A stretch of 64,000 nucleotides of DNA from an uncultured bacterium. GTDB taxonomy: Bacteria > Bacillota > Clostridia > Oscillospirales > Oscillospiraceae. The position numbers and the translations under genes were made by a program. Below are positions 1 to 8,927 of this stretch, in pieces. The stretch's first letter is position 1; every line of letters starts with the position of its first letter. The DNA lies in assembly GCA_949840775.1 (NCBI GenBank), contig CATKXO010000013.1, positions 1 to 64,000 of the forward strand, in the 5' to 3' direction. Below the pieces are notes generated by a model that ran no database searches, was not told the origin of the DNA, and worked only from the letters and a program-made list of their open reading frames with translations.

Positions 1-17
1 CGCATTAGGGCACTCCC
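1..17 (+). repeat. Edge fragment of interspersed repeat
   Basis: These 17 bases match, with two differences, the right end of the long repeat copies found near 24,162 and (inverted) near 56,514. It appears to be the end of another copy cut by the window boundary. Confidence 0.5.
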
Positions 18-32
18 TTGATCAATTCCCGC

Positions 33-61
33 TTTACTCCTTTAAACCGTTGTGCTATAAT
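33..61 (+). promoter_or_regulatory. Sigma-A promoter of the aminotransferase gene
   Basis: TTTACT (33-38) and TATAAT (56-61) are separated by 17 bp. They lie just upstream of a CAGGAGG ribosome site and the start codon at 91. Confidence 0.7.
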
Positions 62-90
62 AAGCCCAGTTTGATTCAGGAGGTTTTTTC

Positions 91-1272
91 ATGGTTTCTG
101 AACGTATGAAGGGGCTGGGCACCGCCCGGTCCGTAATCCGGGAGCTGTTCGAGTACGGCAATATCCGCGCCGCAGAGGTGGGCAGGGAAAATGTCTTCGA
201 CTTCTCCATCGGCAACCCCAGCGTCCCCTCCCCCGCCGCCGTCAACGAGACGGCCATCCGCCTGCTCACAGAGCAGCCCGACCTGATCCACGCCTATACC
301 AGCGCCCAGGGCGCCGCCGACGCCCGCCAGCGGTTCGCCAGCTCCCTGAACCGCCGCTTTGGGGCCAATTACGCCGCCAGCCGGCTCTACCTCACCGTAG
401 GAGCCGCCGCCTCTCTGTGCTGCGTACTCAACGGCCTTACCTGCCCCGGGGACGAGTTCATCGTCTTTGCCCCCTACTTCCCTGAGTACAAGGTGTTTAT
501 TGAGGGCGCAGGGGCCAAAATGGTCCTGATTCCTGCGGAAATTGAGGCGTTCCAAATCGACTTCGACGCCTTCGAGCGGGCTCTCTCCCCCAACACCAAG
601 GGCGTGCTGGTCAACAGTCCCAACAACCCCTCCGGCACCGTGTACTCCAAAGCGACACTGGAGCAGCTGGCCGCCATCCTCACCCGAAAGAGTAAGGAAT
701 ACGGCCACCCCATCTACCTCATCTCCGACGAGCCCTACCGCGAGATCACCTACGCCGGCTTTGAGGTCCCCTGGGTGCCCCACATCTACAGAGACACTAT
801 CGTGTGCTACTCCTTCTCCAAGTCCCTCTCCCTCCCCGGCGAGCGCATCGGCTATGTGCTGGTCCCCGAGGAGGTGGCCGATGGAGATGATGTCTACGCC
901 GCTGTTGCGGGGGCGGGCCGCTCCCTGGGCTACGTGTGCGCCCCCAGCCTGTTCCAACAGGTGACCTCTATGTGCTGCGACATGACCGCCGATATCAAGG
1001 TGTATGAGGAGAACCGCAATCTGCTGGTCACCTCCCTGCGGGAGATGGGCTACCATGTGGTGGAGCCCGGCGGGGCCTTCTACCTCTTCCCCCGCACCCT
1101 GGAGCCCGACGACGTGGCCTTCAGCGAGCGGGCCAAAAAGCTGGACCTGCTCATCGTCCCCGGCTCCGGCCTCGGCGCCCCCGGCCACGTGCGCATCTCC
1201 TACTGCGTCCAGACTGAAACCATCCGCCGGGCCCTGCCCAAGTTCCAGGCCCTGGCCGATTCCTACAAGTAA
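91..1272 (+). CDS. PLP-dependent aminotransferase, class I/II
   Basis: A 393-residue fold-type I aminotransferase of the aspartate/aromatic group, soluble and cytoplasmic, that moves an amino group between an amino acid and a 2-oxo acid. The NSPNNPSG motif lies at residues 175-182, the D-E-P turn of the cofactor site near 213-215, and the Schiff-base lysine is in SFSKSLSLPGE (about K244). A CAGGAGG site precedes the ATG and a strong promoter lies directly upstream, so it is probably transcribed alone and ends at the hairpin at 1278. Substrate cannot be told from sequence; aspartate or an aromatic/branched amino acid is possible. Confidence 0.9.
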   Translation: MVSERMKGLGTARSVIRELFEYGNIRAAEVGRENVFDFSIGNPSVPSPAAVNETAIRLLTEQPDLIHAYTSAQGAADARQRFASSLNRRFGANYAASRLYLTVGAAASLCCVLNGLTCPGDEFIVFAPYFPEYKVFIEGAGAKMVLIPAEIEAFQIDFDAFERALSPNTKGVLVNSPNNPSGTVYSKATLEQLAAILTRKSKEYGHPIYLISDEPYREITYAGFEVPWVPHIYRDTIVCYSFSKSLSLPGERIGYVLVPEEVADGDDVYAAVAGAGRSLGYVCAPSLFQQVTSMCCDMTADIKVYEENRNLLVTSLREMGYHVVEPGGAFYLFPRTLEPDDVAFSERAKKLDLLIVPGSGLGAPGHVRISYCVQTETIRRALPKFQALADSYK

Positions 1273-1277
1273 GAAAA

Positions 1278-1303
1278 GACCGGACGCCTCCGGGCGTCCG
1301 GTC
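1278..1303. terminator. Bidirectional rho-independent terminator
   Basis: A perfect 11-bp stem (GACCGGACGCC / GGCGTCCGGTC) sits between two convergent genes. A T-rich run follows on the minus strand and a weaker pyrimidine tract on the plus strand. Confidence 0.8.
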
Positions 1304-1313
1304 CTTCTGCTGT

Positions 1314-2165
1314 TTATTTGGAGGTCTCCCGCTGGAACTTGGCCAGATAGGAATCCTGGAGCAGCTTGATACGCTCAGGGTCTTTGCCGCCCACGGGGAT
1401 GTGGTCAATGGACTCCACCCGCATACACAGGGCGCTGGAGCTGGTGACAATGGCCTCGTCGGCGTTCATCAGCTCCACCATGGAAAAGGGCTCCTCCACC
1501 ACCGGGATACCGTGTTCCCTGGCCAGGGCCAGCAGGTGCTTGCGGGTGATGCCGGGGAGGATCAGCTCGTCGGTGGGGGCGGTGCGCAGTACGCCGTCCT
1601 TCAGGATGGAGATGTTGCTGTGGGCGCACTCGGTAACCCGGCTGCCCCGGTGGAGCACCGCCTCGTCACAGCCGGCCTCCGCCGCCCGCTGGTTGGCCAG
1701 CACACTGGGAATCAGGTTCAGGGTCTTGATGTTGCACAGCTTGAAGCGGTTGTCCTCCAGGGAGATGAGCTTATAGGGCTTATCCATGGACTTCATGGCG
1801 TGGGGCTTCACAAAGGCCATCAGCGTGGGCTCCACCTCTGCCCCAGGGAACACATGGTTCCGGGGAGCCACTCCCCGGGACACCTGCCAGTACAGGAAGT
1901 GGACGGGGGAATCCTCCGCCGCGTCGATCACCTTTTGCAGCTCCGCTTTCACCTGCTCCCGCTCCATTTTGAAGGGAATCTCCAGCAGGCGCAGGCTGTT
2001 GTACATCCGGTCCAGGTGGTCCTCAATGGCGAAGGGGATACGGTTGGCCGCGCAGGTGGCCTCGTAGATGCCGTCGCCGAAGTAGAGGGCCCGGTCGTTC
2101 AGGGGCACCTTCATCTCCTCCAGGGGACCGATCTCGCCGTTATAGTAGCCGACATTTTTCCACAT
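1314..2165 (-). CDS. Class IV aminotransferase (D-amino acid / branched-chain type)
   Basis: A 283-residue fold-type IV PLP enzyme. The cofactor lysine lies in CNIKTLNLIPSVLA (about K147), a wording typical of D-amino acid transaminases; the PLP-phosphate region follows in the second half. It could supply D-Ala/D-Glu for peptidoglycan or act as IlvE. An upstream in-frame ATG exists at 2180, but the ribosome site GGAGG lies between it and the ATG at 2165, so the later start (MWKN) is chosen. It follows the PAP2 gene by about 35 bp on the same strand and is probably co-transcribed. Confidence 0.88.
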   Translation of the reverse strand: MWKNVGYYNGEIGPLEEMKVPLNDRALYFGDGIYEATCAANRIPFAIEDHLDRMYNSLRLLEIPFKMEREQVKAELQKVIDAAEDSPVHFLYWQVSRGVAPRNHVFPGAEVEPTLMAFVKPHAMKSMDKPYKLISLEDNRFKLCNIKTLNLIPSVLANQRAAEAGCDEAVLHRGSRVTECAHSNISILKDGVLRTAPTDELILPGITRKHLLALAREHGIPVVEEPFSMVELMNADEAIVTSSSALCMRVESIDHIPVGGKDPERIKLLQDSYLAKFQRETSK

Positions 2166-2200
2166 AATCTTTTCCTCCATCTTTCTGTCATCATGTTTGT

Positions 2201-2749
2201 TTACAGAACACAGTTTCTCTTTTCCTCATAGATCTGATACAGCTTCCACGCCGCCCAGGCGCACAGGGTGCCGATGGCCGCCCCCACCAGCATGTCGGTG
2301 GGGTAGTGGACCCCCACATACAGCCGGGACAGGCCCATGCACACTGCCATAACGATTGCGGCAATCCGCCCCCAGCTCCAGGGCAGGGCCCGCGCCCAGG
2401 ACAGGCCGGCGGCAAAGGCAGCGCAGGTGTGGCCTGACGGGAAGGAATTGGGGTCCTTCTCTGTCACCAGAGGGACGATGGGCCAGTCCACCCAGGGCCG
2501 GGGCCGCTCCACCAGGGGCTTGATGGTGAGGTTGGTCACCAGCAGCCCCAGAATCATGGCCCCAAGAGCCAGCGCCCCCGCCTTTCGGGTGGGCTTCCAA
2601 AACAGCATGGCCAGAGACAGGGCAATGAACAGGATGCCGGCGTCCCCCAGCTTGGTATAGAAGGACACAATGGGGTCCAGCCAGGCCGTATGCAGGCCCT
2701 GAATGGCCACCAGCAGCTGTCCGTCCAGTTGAAGCAGGGTATCCAGCAT
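2201..2749 (-). CDS. PAP2-family membrane phosphatase
   Basis: A 182-residue integral membrane protein with about five or six hydrophobic segments. All three PAP2 signatures are present: K-x6-RP (K77 to R84-P85), PSGH (104-107) and SR-x5-H (141-148). The family removes phosphate from lipid phosphates such as undecaprenyl pyrophosphate or phosphatidate on the outer face. The start is placed at ATG 2749, preceded by AGGGAGG; an earlier in-frame start has no ribosome site. It is divergent from the glycosyltransferase gene and leads into the class IV aminotransferase. Confidence 0.88.
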   Translation of the reverse strand: MLDTLLQLDGQLLVAIQGLHTAWLDPIVSFYTKLGDAGILFIALSLAMLFWKPTRKAGALALGAMILGLLVTNLTIKPLVERPRPWVDWPIVPLVTEKDPNSFPSGHTCAAFAAGLSWARALPWSWGRIAAIVMAVCMGLSRLYVGVHYPTDMLVGAAIGTLCAWAAWKLYQIYEEKRNCVL

Positions 2750-2762
2750 GAAAAAACCTCCC

Positions 2763-2791
2763 TTGACCCGTCCTGCAATCCATACTATAAT
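2763..2791 (+). promoter_or_regulatory. Sigma-A promoter of the glycosyltransferase gene
   Basis: TTGACC (2763-2768), a 17-bp spacer and a perfect TATAAT (2786-2791) point towards the gene starting at 2843. Confidence 0.75.
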
Positions 2792-2817
2792 AATAGAGCT
2801 TTTTTCCCACAAGTCAA
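2787..2817 (-). promoter_or_regulatory. Probable divergent promoter of the PAP2 gene
   Basis: On the minus strand TTGACT (2817-2812) is followed after 19 bp by TATTAT, which overlaps the -10 box of the rightward promoter. The two promoters therefore probably compete. The long spacer makes this call tentative. Confidence 0.4.
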
Positions 2818-2842
2818 CACTTATTTTCGGAGGTTCCTCCCT

Positions 2843-3931
2843 TTGAAACAAATCCTCTGTTTAGCCAACGAGCCCTGGTCCAACCGGCTCCCAGGACGCA
2901 CCCAGCAGATTGTCTCCCGCCTGCGGGACTGCCAGGTGCTCTATTTCTCCCCCGCCCGGTCCGCCCGGGACAAATCCTTTCTGAAAAAAGGGCGGCAGGT
3001 CCGGCCCAATGTGACGGCCTACACCCTGCCCCCCGTCCCATTCCCCATCTCGGAGCGGTATCAGCGCCTGTTCCAGATGGCCTGGAACAAGATCGCCCGG
3101 TTCATCCAGGACCAGGCCGCCCGCAAGCGCTTCGACCAGCCCCTGCTGTGGACCACCCACCCCCGGCACGTCCACCTGTTGGACCGGCTGGAGTACGGCG
3201 CCCTGGTTTACGACTGCGACCGGGTGTGGGACGGCCTCCCCGACCACTGGGAGGGCAGTCTGGCCCAGGCGTCCGACGTGGTCTTTGCCGCCTCCCCCCT
3301 GCTGCGGGAACGGCTGGCCCCATGCAGCGCCAACATCGCCCTGCTGCCCAACGGCATCAACCTGCCCCTGTTTGACCCCAACACCCTCCGGCCCGACCCT
3401 ATGCCGGGGGTGACTGCCCCCATCCTGTGCTGGGCGGGAGCCGTCCGGGAGGGACTGGACCTGTCCCCGGTGCTCTACGCCGCCCAGGCACACCCCGACT
3501 GGGGCTTTCTCCTGCTGGGGGCAGTGGACCGGAAAAACCCCTTTCTGAGACAGCTGGACAAGCTGTCCAACGTGTACCTTACCGGCCCCCGGCCGGCGGC
3601 GGAGGTCCCTGACTGGCTGTTTCGATGCCAGGCCCTCATCGACCTGCCCCGGACCGACCTGCCCTTTGACGAAGTGGTCTCCCCCCGGCTGTATGAGTAT
3701 CTGGCCACCGGAAAGCCGGTGGTGTCCATGCTGTGGCCCGACCAGGTGGAGCAGTTTGCCGACGTGGTCTATGGCGCGCACGAGCTGGAGGAGTTTGTCA
3801 CCCTCTGCGCCCATGCCCTGGAGGAGGCCCCCGGCTTTGCCCGGCGGCGGATGGAGCGGGCGGCCCAAGCCGCCTGGCCCGTCCGGGTGGGCGAGGTGGA
3901 GCGCATCCTCACCACGGCGGGTCTGCTGTGA
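2843..3931 (+). CDS. Glycosyltransferase family protein
   Basis: A 362-residue GT-B type glycosyltransferase. It starts with a Rossmann-like strand (KQILCLANEPWS) and has the acceptor half up to about residue 180. The donor half holds the family's C-terminal motif (EVVSPRLYEYLATGKPVVS), which usually binds the nucleotide-sugar. No membrane segment is evident. The best start is TTG at 2843, set 7 bp after CGGAGG; no in-frame ATG lies near a ribosome site. Its neighbours do not reveal the acceptor; cell-wall polysaccharide or glycolipid is a guess. Confidence 0.82.
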   Translation: MKQILCLANEPWSNRLPGRTQQIVSRLRDCQVLYFSPARSARDKSFLKKGRQVRPNVTAYTLPPVPFPISERYQRLFQMAWNKIARFIQDQAARKRFDQPLLWTTHPRHVHLLDRLEYGALVYDCDRVWDGLPDHWEGSLAQASDVVFAASPLLRERLAPCSANIALLPNGINLPLFDPNTLRPDPMPGVTAPILCWAGAVREGLDLSPVLYAAQAHPDWGFLLLGAVDRKNPFLRQLDKLSNVYLTGPRPAAEVPDWLFRCQALIDLPRTDLPFDEVVSPRLYEYLATGKPVVSMLWPDQVEQFADVVYGAHELEEFVTLCAHALEEAPGFARRRMERAAQAAWPVRVGEVERILTTAGLL

Positions 3932-4000
3932 TAAAGCGCTCTTTCCGCGCCCTTTTTCCCCTCTTTTCTTGTACAAGCCTACGAAAGTACATTCCCCCTC

Positions 4001-4029
4001 TTGCAATGGCCGGATGATTCCTATAAAAT
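4001..4029 (+). promoter_or_regulatory. Probable promoter of the purine operon
   Basis: TTGCAA (4001-4006), 17 bp, TAAAAT (4024-4029). Transcription from here would give a leader of about 160 nt before purE. No purine-riboswitch core was recognised in that leader. Confidence 0.55.
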
Positions 4030-4140
4030 GGTATCTGGTATTTTTCAACGCGGAGAGGAGAACCGGTTATGCGTTACTTTTACCGATTTTTGCATTTCCA
4101 CGGCCCCAATCCGTCCAAAATTGCCCCATAATACACTTTC

Positions 4141-4177
4141 AGGCTATCTGTCTATCCGCAGATAGCCTGCGCTTTTT
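4141..4177 (+). terminator. Terminator-like hairpin in the purE leader
   Basis: A perfect 10-bp stem (AGGCTATCTG / CAGATAGCCT) with an 8-nt loop is followed by GCGCTTTTT. It lies 17 bp before the purE start, which is the position expected of an attenuator. Confidence 0.6.
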
Positions 4178-4193
4178 GAAAGGAGTGACAGAT

Positions 4194-4688
4194 ATGAAAA
4201 AAGTTGCCGTCATTATGGGCTCCGACAGCGATTGGCCGGTAGTCAAGGGGGCCTGCGCCCAGCTGGACGAGTTCGGCATCCCCTATGAGGCCCACATACT
4301 CAGCGCCCACCGCACCCCCGCCGCCGCCGCTGAGTTCGCCAGAGGCGCCAGGGCCAACGGTTTCGGCGTGCTCATCTGCGCCGCAGGCATGGCCGCTCAC
4401 CTGGCCGGGGCCTTTGCGGGCAACTCCACCCTTCCCGTCATTGGCATCCCCATGAAGGGGGGCGCCATGGACGGCCTGGACGCCCTGCTGGCCACCGTCC
4501 AGATGCCCAGCGGCATTCCGGTGGCTACGGTCGCCATCAACGGGGCCAAAAACGCCGCCGTCCTGGCCGCCCAGATTCTGGCCGTCTCTGACGGCGCCCT
4601 GGCCGCCAGACTGGACCAGGCCCGGGAGAAAATGGCCGGGCAAATCGCTGAAAAGGAGAGCAAGCTCCAGGCAGAGCTGAACCGCTGA
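4194..4688 (+). CDS. purE: N5-carboxyaminoimidazole ribonucleotide mutase PurE
   Basis: A 164-residue class I PurE that interconverts N5-CAIR and CAIR in de novo purine synthesis. The GSDSDW loop (9-14) and SAHRTP (37-42), which form the active site, are intact, and length is normal for the family. The ATG at 4194 has AGGAGT 7 bp upstream. It is the first gene of the purine operon, with purC following after about 70 bp. Expression may be controlled by the hairpin directly in front. Confidence 0.95.
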   Translation: MKKVAVIMGSDSDWPVVKGACAQLDEFGIPYEAHILSAHRTPAAAAEFARGARANGFGVLICAAGMAAHLAGAFAGNSTLPVIGIPMKGGAMDGLDALLATVQMPSGIPVATVAINGAKNAAVLAAQILAVSDGALAARLDQAREKMAGQIAEKESKLQAELNR

Positions 4689-4759
4689 CGCAGCCTGCCA
4701 GCAGATACCCCGCAGAGGGAAACAAACCAACTCAACTTAATGATATGGAGGAATTAATT

Positions 4760-5446
4760 ATGGAAAACAAACTGGTTTACACCGGCAAGACCAAGAACGT
4801 CTATGCTCTGGAAAATGGCAACTACCTGCTCAAGTTTAAGGACGACTGCACCGGCAAGGACGGCGTGTTTGATCCCGGCGAGAACTCCATCGGCCTGACC
4901 ATCGAAGGAGTGGGCGATGTCAACCTGCGCATGTCCATCTACTTCTTTGAGAAAATCAACGCCGCCGGCATCAAAACCCACTTCGTCTCCGCTGATCTGG
5001 ACAACACCACCATGGAGGTCCTGCCCGCCAAGGTCTTCGGCCACGGTCTGGAGGTCATCTGCCGCCACAAGGCGGTGGGCTCCTTCATCCGCCGGTACGG
5101 CGAGTATATTGAGGAGGGCGCCGACCTGCCCGCCTATGTGGAAACCACCTTCAAAAACGACGACAAGGGCGACCCCCTGGTGACCAAGGACGCTTTGGTC
5201 GCTTTGGGCATAATGACCGAGGCGCAGTACGACGATATCAAGGACATGACCCAGAAGATCACCCGGATCGTGGCCGACGACCTGAAGGAAAAGGGCCTGG
5301 TCCTCTACGACATCAAGTTTGAATACGGCTACGACGCGGCAGGCAAGGTGATGCTCATCGACGAGATCGCCTCGGGCAACATGCGGGTGTACAAGGACGG
5401 GCAGTATATCGACCCCATGACCCTGTCCAAGCTGTTTTTCGCCTAA
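4760..5446 (+). CDS. purC: SAICAR synthetase PurC
   Basis: A 228-residue phosphoribosylaminoimidazole-succinocarboxamide synthase, joining CAIR with aspartate using ATP. The N-terminal nucleotide loop (YTGKTKNVY) and the acidic ATP-grasp-like core with DEIASGNMR near the C-terminus (aspartate/metal site) are visible. An in-frame ATG at 4745 overlaps the GGAGG site, so ATG 4760 is the start. It is the second gene of the operon. Confidence 0.95.
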   Translation: MENKLVYTGKTKNVYALENGNYLLKFKDDCTGKDGVFDPGENSIGLTIEGVGDVNLRMSIYFFEKINAAGIKTHFVSADLDNTTMEVLPAKVFGHGLEVICRHKAVGSFIRRYGEYIEEGADLPAYVETTFKNDDKGDPLVTKDALVALGIMTEAQYDDIKDMTQKITRIVADDLKEKGLVLYDIKFEYGYDAAGKVMLIDEIASGNMRVYKDGQYIDPMTLSKLFFA

Positions 5447-5469
5447 ATCAACGCCAAGGAGGAGCATTC

Positions 5470-5616
5470 ATGGATGTTGGTATCATCGGCGGGCAGGACG
5501 GCCCCACCGCCATTCTGGTTGGCGGCGACCCTGCCGGTCTGATTTTCATACTGCTTCTCATCGCGGCGGCAGCCGGTACAGCCATTTGGCTTTTCCGCCG
5601 CAGACGCAAGAAATAA
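5470..5616 (+). CDS. Small membrane peptide with IGGQDGPTAI motif
   Basis: A 48-residue peptide between purC and purF, with AGGAGC before its ATG and a stop 11 bp before the purF start. The N-terminus (IIGGQDGPTAILVGG) resembles the sodium-site signature GIIGGADGPTAIF of oxaloacetate/methylmalonyl-CoA decarboxylase beta subunits. It is followed by one hydrophobic helix (residues 23-42) and a basic RRRRKK tail, predicting a single-pass inner membrane peptide. It is much too short to be a decarboxylase subunit. The tight spacing and ribosome site argue that it is translated; function is unknown. Confidence 0.65.
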   Translation: MDVGIIGGQDGPTAILVGGDPAGLIFILLLIAAAAGTAIWLFRRRRKK

Positions 5617-5627
5617 GGAGGCTCTAT

Positions 5628-7052
5628 ATGGGCGGTTTTTTTGGGGCTGTCTCCACACAAGACATCTCCCTTGATATCTTTTTCGGAGTGGATTACCACT
5701 CCCATCTGGGCACCCGCCGGGGCGGCATGATCCTTCACGACGCCAAAGACGGCTTCCAGCGCCAGATCCACTCCATCGAAAACACCCCTTTCCGCACCAA
5801 GTTCGAGAAGGACCTGGCCAAGTTCCACGGCTGCTCCGGCATCGGCTGTATCAGCGACACCGATCCCCAGCCCCTGCTGGTCCGCTCCCACCTGGGGCTG
5901 TACGCCATCACCACCGTGGGCATCATCAACAATGCCGAGGAGCTGGTTGACCAGTATTTCTCCGACCACGGCCACCAGTTTATGGCCATGAGCTCGGGCA
6001 AGGTCAACTCCACCGAACTGGCCGCCGCCCTGATCAACCAGAAGGACAACCTGGTTGACGGCATCCTCCACGCCCAGGAGGCGGTGGCCGGGTCCCTCAC
6101 TCTGCTGATTCTCACGGACAAGGGGGAAATCATTGCCGCCCGGGACCGGGTAGGCCGTCTCCCCGTCCTCATCGGCAAAAACGACCGGGGGCACTGTGTC
6201 TCCTTTGAATCCTTCGCCTACCACAAGCTGGGCTACGAGGATGCCTACGAGCTGGGCCCCCGTGAGATTGTCCGCATCCGGGCCGGCGGCTTCGACGTTC
6301 TCTCCCCGGCCGGGGAGGAGATGAAAATCTGCGCTTTTCTGTGGAGCTACTACGGCTACCCCAACTCCAACTATGAGGGGGTCAACGTGGAGGTCATGCG
6401 CTACAAGAACGGCGCGGTCATGGCCCGTGACGAGCGGGAGCGGGGCATCCTGCCCGACGTGGACTATGTGGCCGGCGTCCCTGATTCCGGCATTCCCCAC
6501 GCCATCGGCTACGCCAACGAGAGCGGCAAGCACTTTGCCCGGCCCTTTGTGAAATACACCCCCACCTGGCCCCGGTCCTTCATGCCCGCCAACCAGGACG
6601 TGCGCAATCAGGTGGCCAAAATGAAGCAGATTCCCGTCCCTGAGCTGATTCAGGGCAAAAAGCTCCTCTTTGTGGACGACTCCATCGTCCGGGGTACCCA
6701 GCTGCGGGAGACAGTGGAATTTCTTTACGAATCGGGGGCCCGGGAGGGCCACATGCGCTCCGCCTGTCCCCCCATCATGTACAGCTGCAAGTATCTGAAC
6801 TTTTCCCGGGGAAACTCCGACATGGACCTCCTCACCCGGCGCACCATCCAGGAGCTGGAGGGTGATGAGGGCCAAAAGCACCTGGAGGAGTACGCCGATG
6901 CCTCCTCCCGCCGGGGCCAGTGTATGCTGAAGACCATCTGCGAGCGCTTCGGCTTCGACTCCCTGGGCTACCAGTCCCTGGATGGCCTGTTGGAGGCCAT
7001 CGGCCTGGACCGGGACAAGGTGTGTACCTACTGCTGGTCGGGGAAGGAATAA
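5628..7052 (+). CDS. purF: Amidophosphoribosyltransferase PurF, without N-terminal Cys
   Basis: A 474-residue PurF homologue, first committed enzyme of purine synthesis (PRPP plus amide nitrogen to phosphoribosylamine). The phosphoribosyltransferase half is intact: PDSG near 288-291 and the PRPP loop LLFVDDSIVRGT. C-terminal cysteines, including CTYC, could hold a 4Fe-4S cluster as in the B. subtilis enzyme. The N-terminal glutaminase half is present, but it starts MGGFFGAV, so the catalytic cysteine that normally follows the cleaved leader is missing. It may use free ammonia or a partner glutaminase. The start has AAGGAGG 8 bp upstream. Confidence 0.9.
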   Translation: MGGFFGAVSTQDISLDIFFGVDYHSHLGTRRGGMILHDAKDGFQRQIHSIENTPFRTKFEKDLAKFHGCSGIGCISDTDPQPLLVRSHLGLYAITTVGIINNAEELVDQYFSDHGHQFMAMSSGKVNSTELAAALINQKDNLVDGILHAQEAVAGSLTLLILTDKGEIIAARDRVGRLPVLIGKNDRGHCVSFESFAYHKLGYEDAYELGPREIVRIRAGGFDVLSPAGEEMKICAFLWSYYGYPNSNYEGVNVEVMRYKNGAVMARDERERGILPDVDYVAGVPDSGIPHAIGYANESGKHFARPFVKYTPTWPRSFMPANQDVRNQVAKMKQIPVPELIQGKKLLFVDDSIVRGTQLRETVEFLYESGAREGHMRSACPPIMYSCKYLNFSRGNSDMDLLTRRTIQELEGDEGQKHLEEYADASSRRGQCMLKTICERFGFDSLGYQSLDGLLEAIGLDRDKVCTYCWSGKE

Positions 7053-7131
7053 TGTAGGGCCGCCGCCCTCGGCGGCCCGCTAATAAAAACGCAGGCAAGA
7101 GGTCGGGCCGCCGAGGGCGGCGGCCCCTACA
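7053..7131. repeat. Palindromic intergenic repeat, copy between purF and purM
   Basis: Two GC-rich arms, beginning TGTAGGGCCGCCGCCCTCGG and ending in its near-exact inverse CGGCGGCCCCTACA, are separated by about 30 bp. Same family as the copies near 8,839, 10,996, 24,026, 34,330, 56,514, 58,528 and 61,050. Confidence 0.85.
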
Positions 7132-7154
7132 ATAATAATCTGGAGGTTTCCCCT

Positions 7155-8219
7155 ATGGAAAATTCCCATTCCGCATCCTACGCCGCCGCCGGCGTGGACA
7201 TTGAGGCCGGCTACAAGGGCGTACAGCTGATGAAAAAGCACGTGGCCCGCACCATGATCCCTGGGGTGGTCAGCGGCATCGGCGGCTTTGGCGGCCTGTT
7301 CGCCCCAGACCTGTCCGGGATGAAAGAGCCCGTCTTAGTCAGCGGCACCGACGGCGTGGGCACCAAAATCCGCCTGGCCCAGCTGCTGGACAAGCACGAC
7401 ACCATCGGCATCGACTGCGTGGCCATGTGCGTCAACGACATCATCTGCTGCGGCGCCAAGCCCCTGTTCTTCCTGGACTACATCGCCATCGGCAAGAACG
7501 AACCGGAAAAGGTGGCCTCCATCGTCTCCGGTGTGGCGGAGGGCTGCGTCCAGTCCGGCTGCGCCCTCATCGGCGGCGAGACCGCCGAGCACCCCGGCCT
7601 GATGAAGCCCCAGGACTACGACCTGGCCGGCTTCGCCGTGGGCGTGGTGGACAGGGAGAAAATCATCGACGGCTCCAGGGTGGCTGAGGGGGATGTCCTC
7701 ATTGGTCTGACCTCTTCCGGAGTCCACTCCAACGGCTTCTCCCTGGTGCGCAAGGTCTTCGACATTGAGCACGCCGACCTCGCCTCCCCAATGGACGAGC
7801 TGGAGGGGAAATCTCTGGGCGAGGCCTTGCTGGCCCCTACCAAGATTTACGTTAAATCCGTCCTGTCTCTTATCGACAGCGGCGTAGACCTCCACGGCGC
7901 CAGCCACATCACCGGCGGCGGCTTCTATGAGAACATTCCCCGTATGCTCTCCGAGGGGCTGTCCGCCTTCCTGACGGAGGACAAGCTGCCCCGCCTGCCC
8001 ATCTTCGACCTCATTCAAAAGCGGGGAGACATCCCGGTTCGGGACATGTATAACACCTTCAATATGGGCGTCGGCATGGTGCTGGCCATCCCCGAGGACC
8101 AGGAACAGAAGACGCTGGAACTCCTCCGCGCCGCCGGCGAGGAGGCCAATACCATCGGTGTGGTGGGCAAGGGCAGACACGGCGTAGTGATCGGAGCCAA
8201 CATAGGTACAATCGAATGA
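7155..8219 (+). CDS. purM: Phosphoribosylformylglycinamidine cyclo-ligase PurM
   Basis: A 354-residue AIR synthetase that closes the imidazole ring of FGAM using ATP. The GTDGVGTK signature lies at residues 64-71 and [10 protein letters not shown] follows. Family length is normal. A CTGGAGG site precedes the ATG. Its last four bases overlap the start of purN (ATGA), indicating translational coupling. Confidence 0.96.
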   Translation: MENSHSASYAAAGVDIEAGYKGVQLMKKHVARTMIPGVVSGIGGFGGLFAPDLSGMKEPVLVSGTDGVGTKIRLAQLLDKHDTIGIDCVAMCVNDIICCGAKPLFFLDYIAIGKNEPEKVASIVSGVAEGCVQSGCALIGGETAEHPGLMKPQDYDLAGFAVGVVDREKIIDGSRVAEGDVLIGLTSSGVHSNGFSLVRKVFDIEHADLASPMDELEGKSLGEALLAPTKIYVKSVLSLIDSGVDLHGASHITGGGFYENIPRMLSEGLSAFLTEDKLPRLPIFDLIQKRGDIPVRDMYNTFNMGVGMVLAIPEDQEQKTLELLRAAGEEANTIGVVGKGRHGVVIGANIGTIE

Positions 8220-8842
8220 AAAAAATTGCTGTTTTAGTGTCCGGCGGCGGGACGAATTTACAGGCACTCATCGACGCCCAGGGCCGGGGAGAGATCGTCA
8301 ATGGAGAGATTTCCATTGTAATCTCCTCCGCGCCCGAGGTTTACGCTTTGGAGCGAGCCAAAAACGCGGGCATCCCCAGCTGTGTACTGGACCGAAAAAA
8401 ATACCCTTCCAGCCAGTCCATGACGGTGGCACTGGTAGATAAATTGAAATCTCTGTCCATAGATGTTGTGGTTATGGCGGGTTTTATGACCATTGTCACC
8501 AAAGAGCTGTTTGAGGTTTACGATAACGCTGTCATCAATATCCACCCCGCCCTCATTCCCTCCTTCTGCGGCAAGGGGGCCTACGGCCTCCACGTCCATG
8601 AGCAGGCCCTGGCCTACGGGGTGAAGGTGTCCGGGGCCACCGTCCACTTTGTCAACGAGGAGTGCGACGGGGGGCCCATCATCCTGCAAAAGGCGGTGGA
8701 TATCCTCCCCGACGACACCCCGGAGACCCTCCAGCGCCGAATCATGGAACAGTGCGAGTGGAAACTCCTGCCCCAGGCCGTCTCTCTGTTCTGCCAGGAC
8801 CGGCTGCGGGTAGAGGGACGGACCGTCCGAATTTTGCCGTAG
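8216..8842 (+). CDS. purN: Phosphoribosylglycinamide formyltransferase PurN
   Basis: A 208-residue GAR transformylase that uses 10-formyl-THF. The nucleotide loop [11 protein letters not shown] is near the N-terminus; catalytic Asn108 and His110 are in the [12 protein letters not shown] segment, and Asp151 is in CDGGPII. It overlaps purM by 4 bp. The stop codon TAG at 8840-8842 is formed by the first bases of a palindromic repeat, so the last few residues may have been altered by repeat insertion. Confidence 0.95.
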   Translation: MKKIAVLVSGGGTNLQALIDAQGRGEIVNGEISIVISSAPEVYALERAKNAGIPSCVLDRKKYPSSQSMTVALVDKLKSLSIDVVVMAGFMTIVTKELFEVYDNAVINIHPALIPSFCGKGAYGLHVHEQALAYGVKVSGATVHFVNEECDGGPIILQKAVDILPDDTPETLQRRIMEQCEWKLLPQAVSLFCQDRLRVEGRTVRILP

Positions 8843-8913
8843 GGGCGGCCTGTGGCTGCCCGTCAATTTCACCCTGCATTTCAATTCCCGGGCGGCCACA
8901 GGCCGCTCCTACA
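8839..8913. repeat. Palindromic repeat after purN
   Basis: The arms GTAGGGGCGGCCTGTGGC and GGCGGCCACAGGCCGCTCCTAC face each other across a spacer. The left edge supplies the purN stop codon; the right edge abuts the AGGAGG ribosome site of the next gene. Confidence 0.85.
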
Positions 8914-8927
8914 GGAGGTAACCCAAT

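Noticed and set aside
4030..4190. Purine or ZTP riboswitch before purE
   Set aside because: The expected conserved cores were not found. Only a terminator-like hairpin is visible.
7053..7131. Repeats as a CRISPR array
   Set aside because: The units are single palindromes scattered between genes, with no regular spacers or cas genes.
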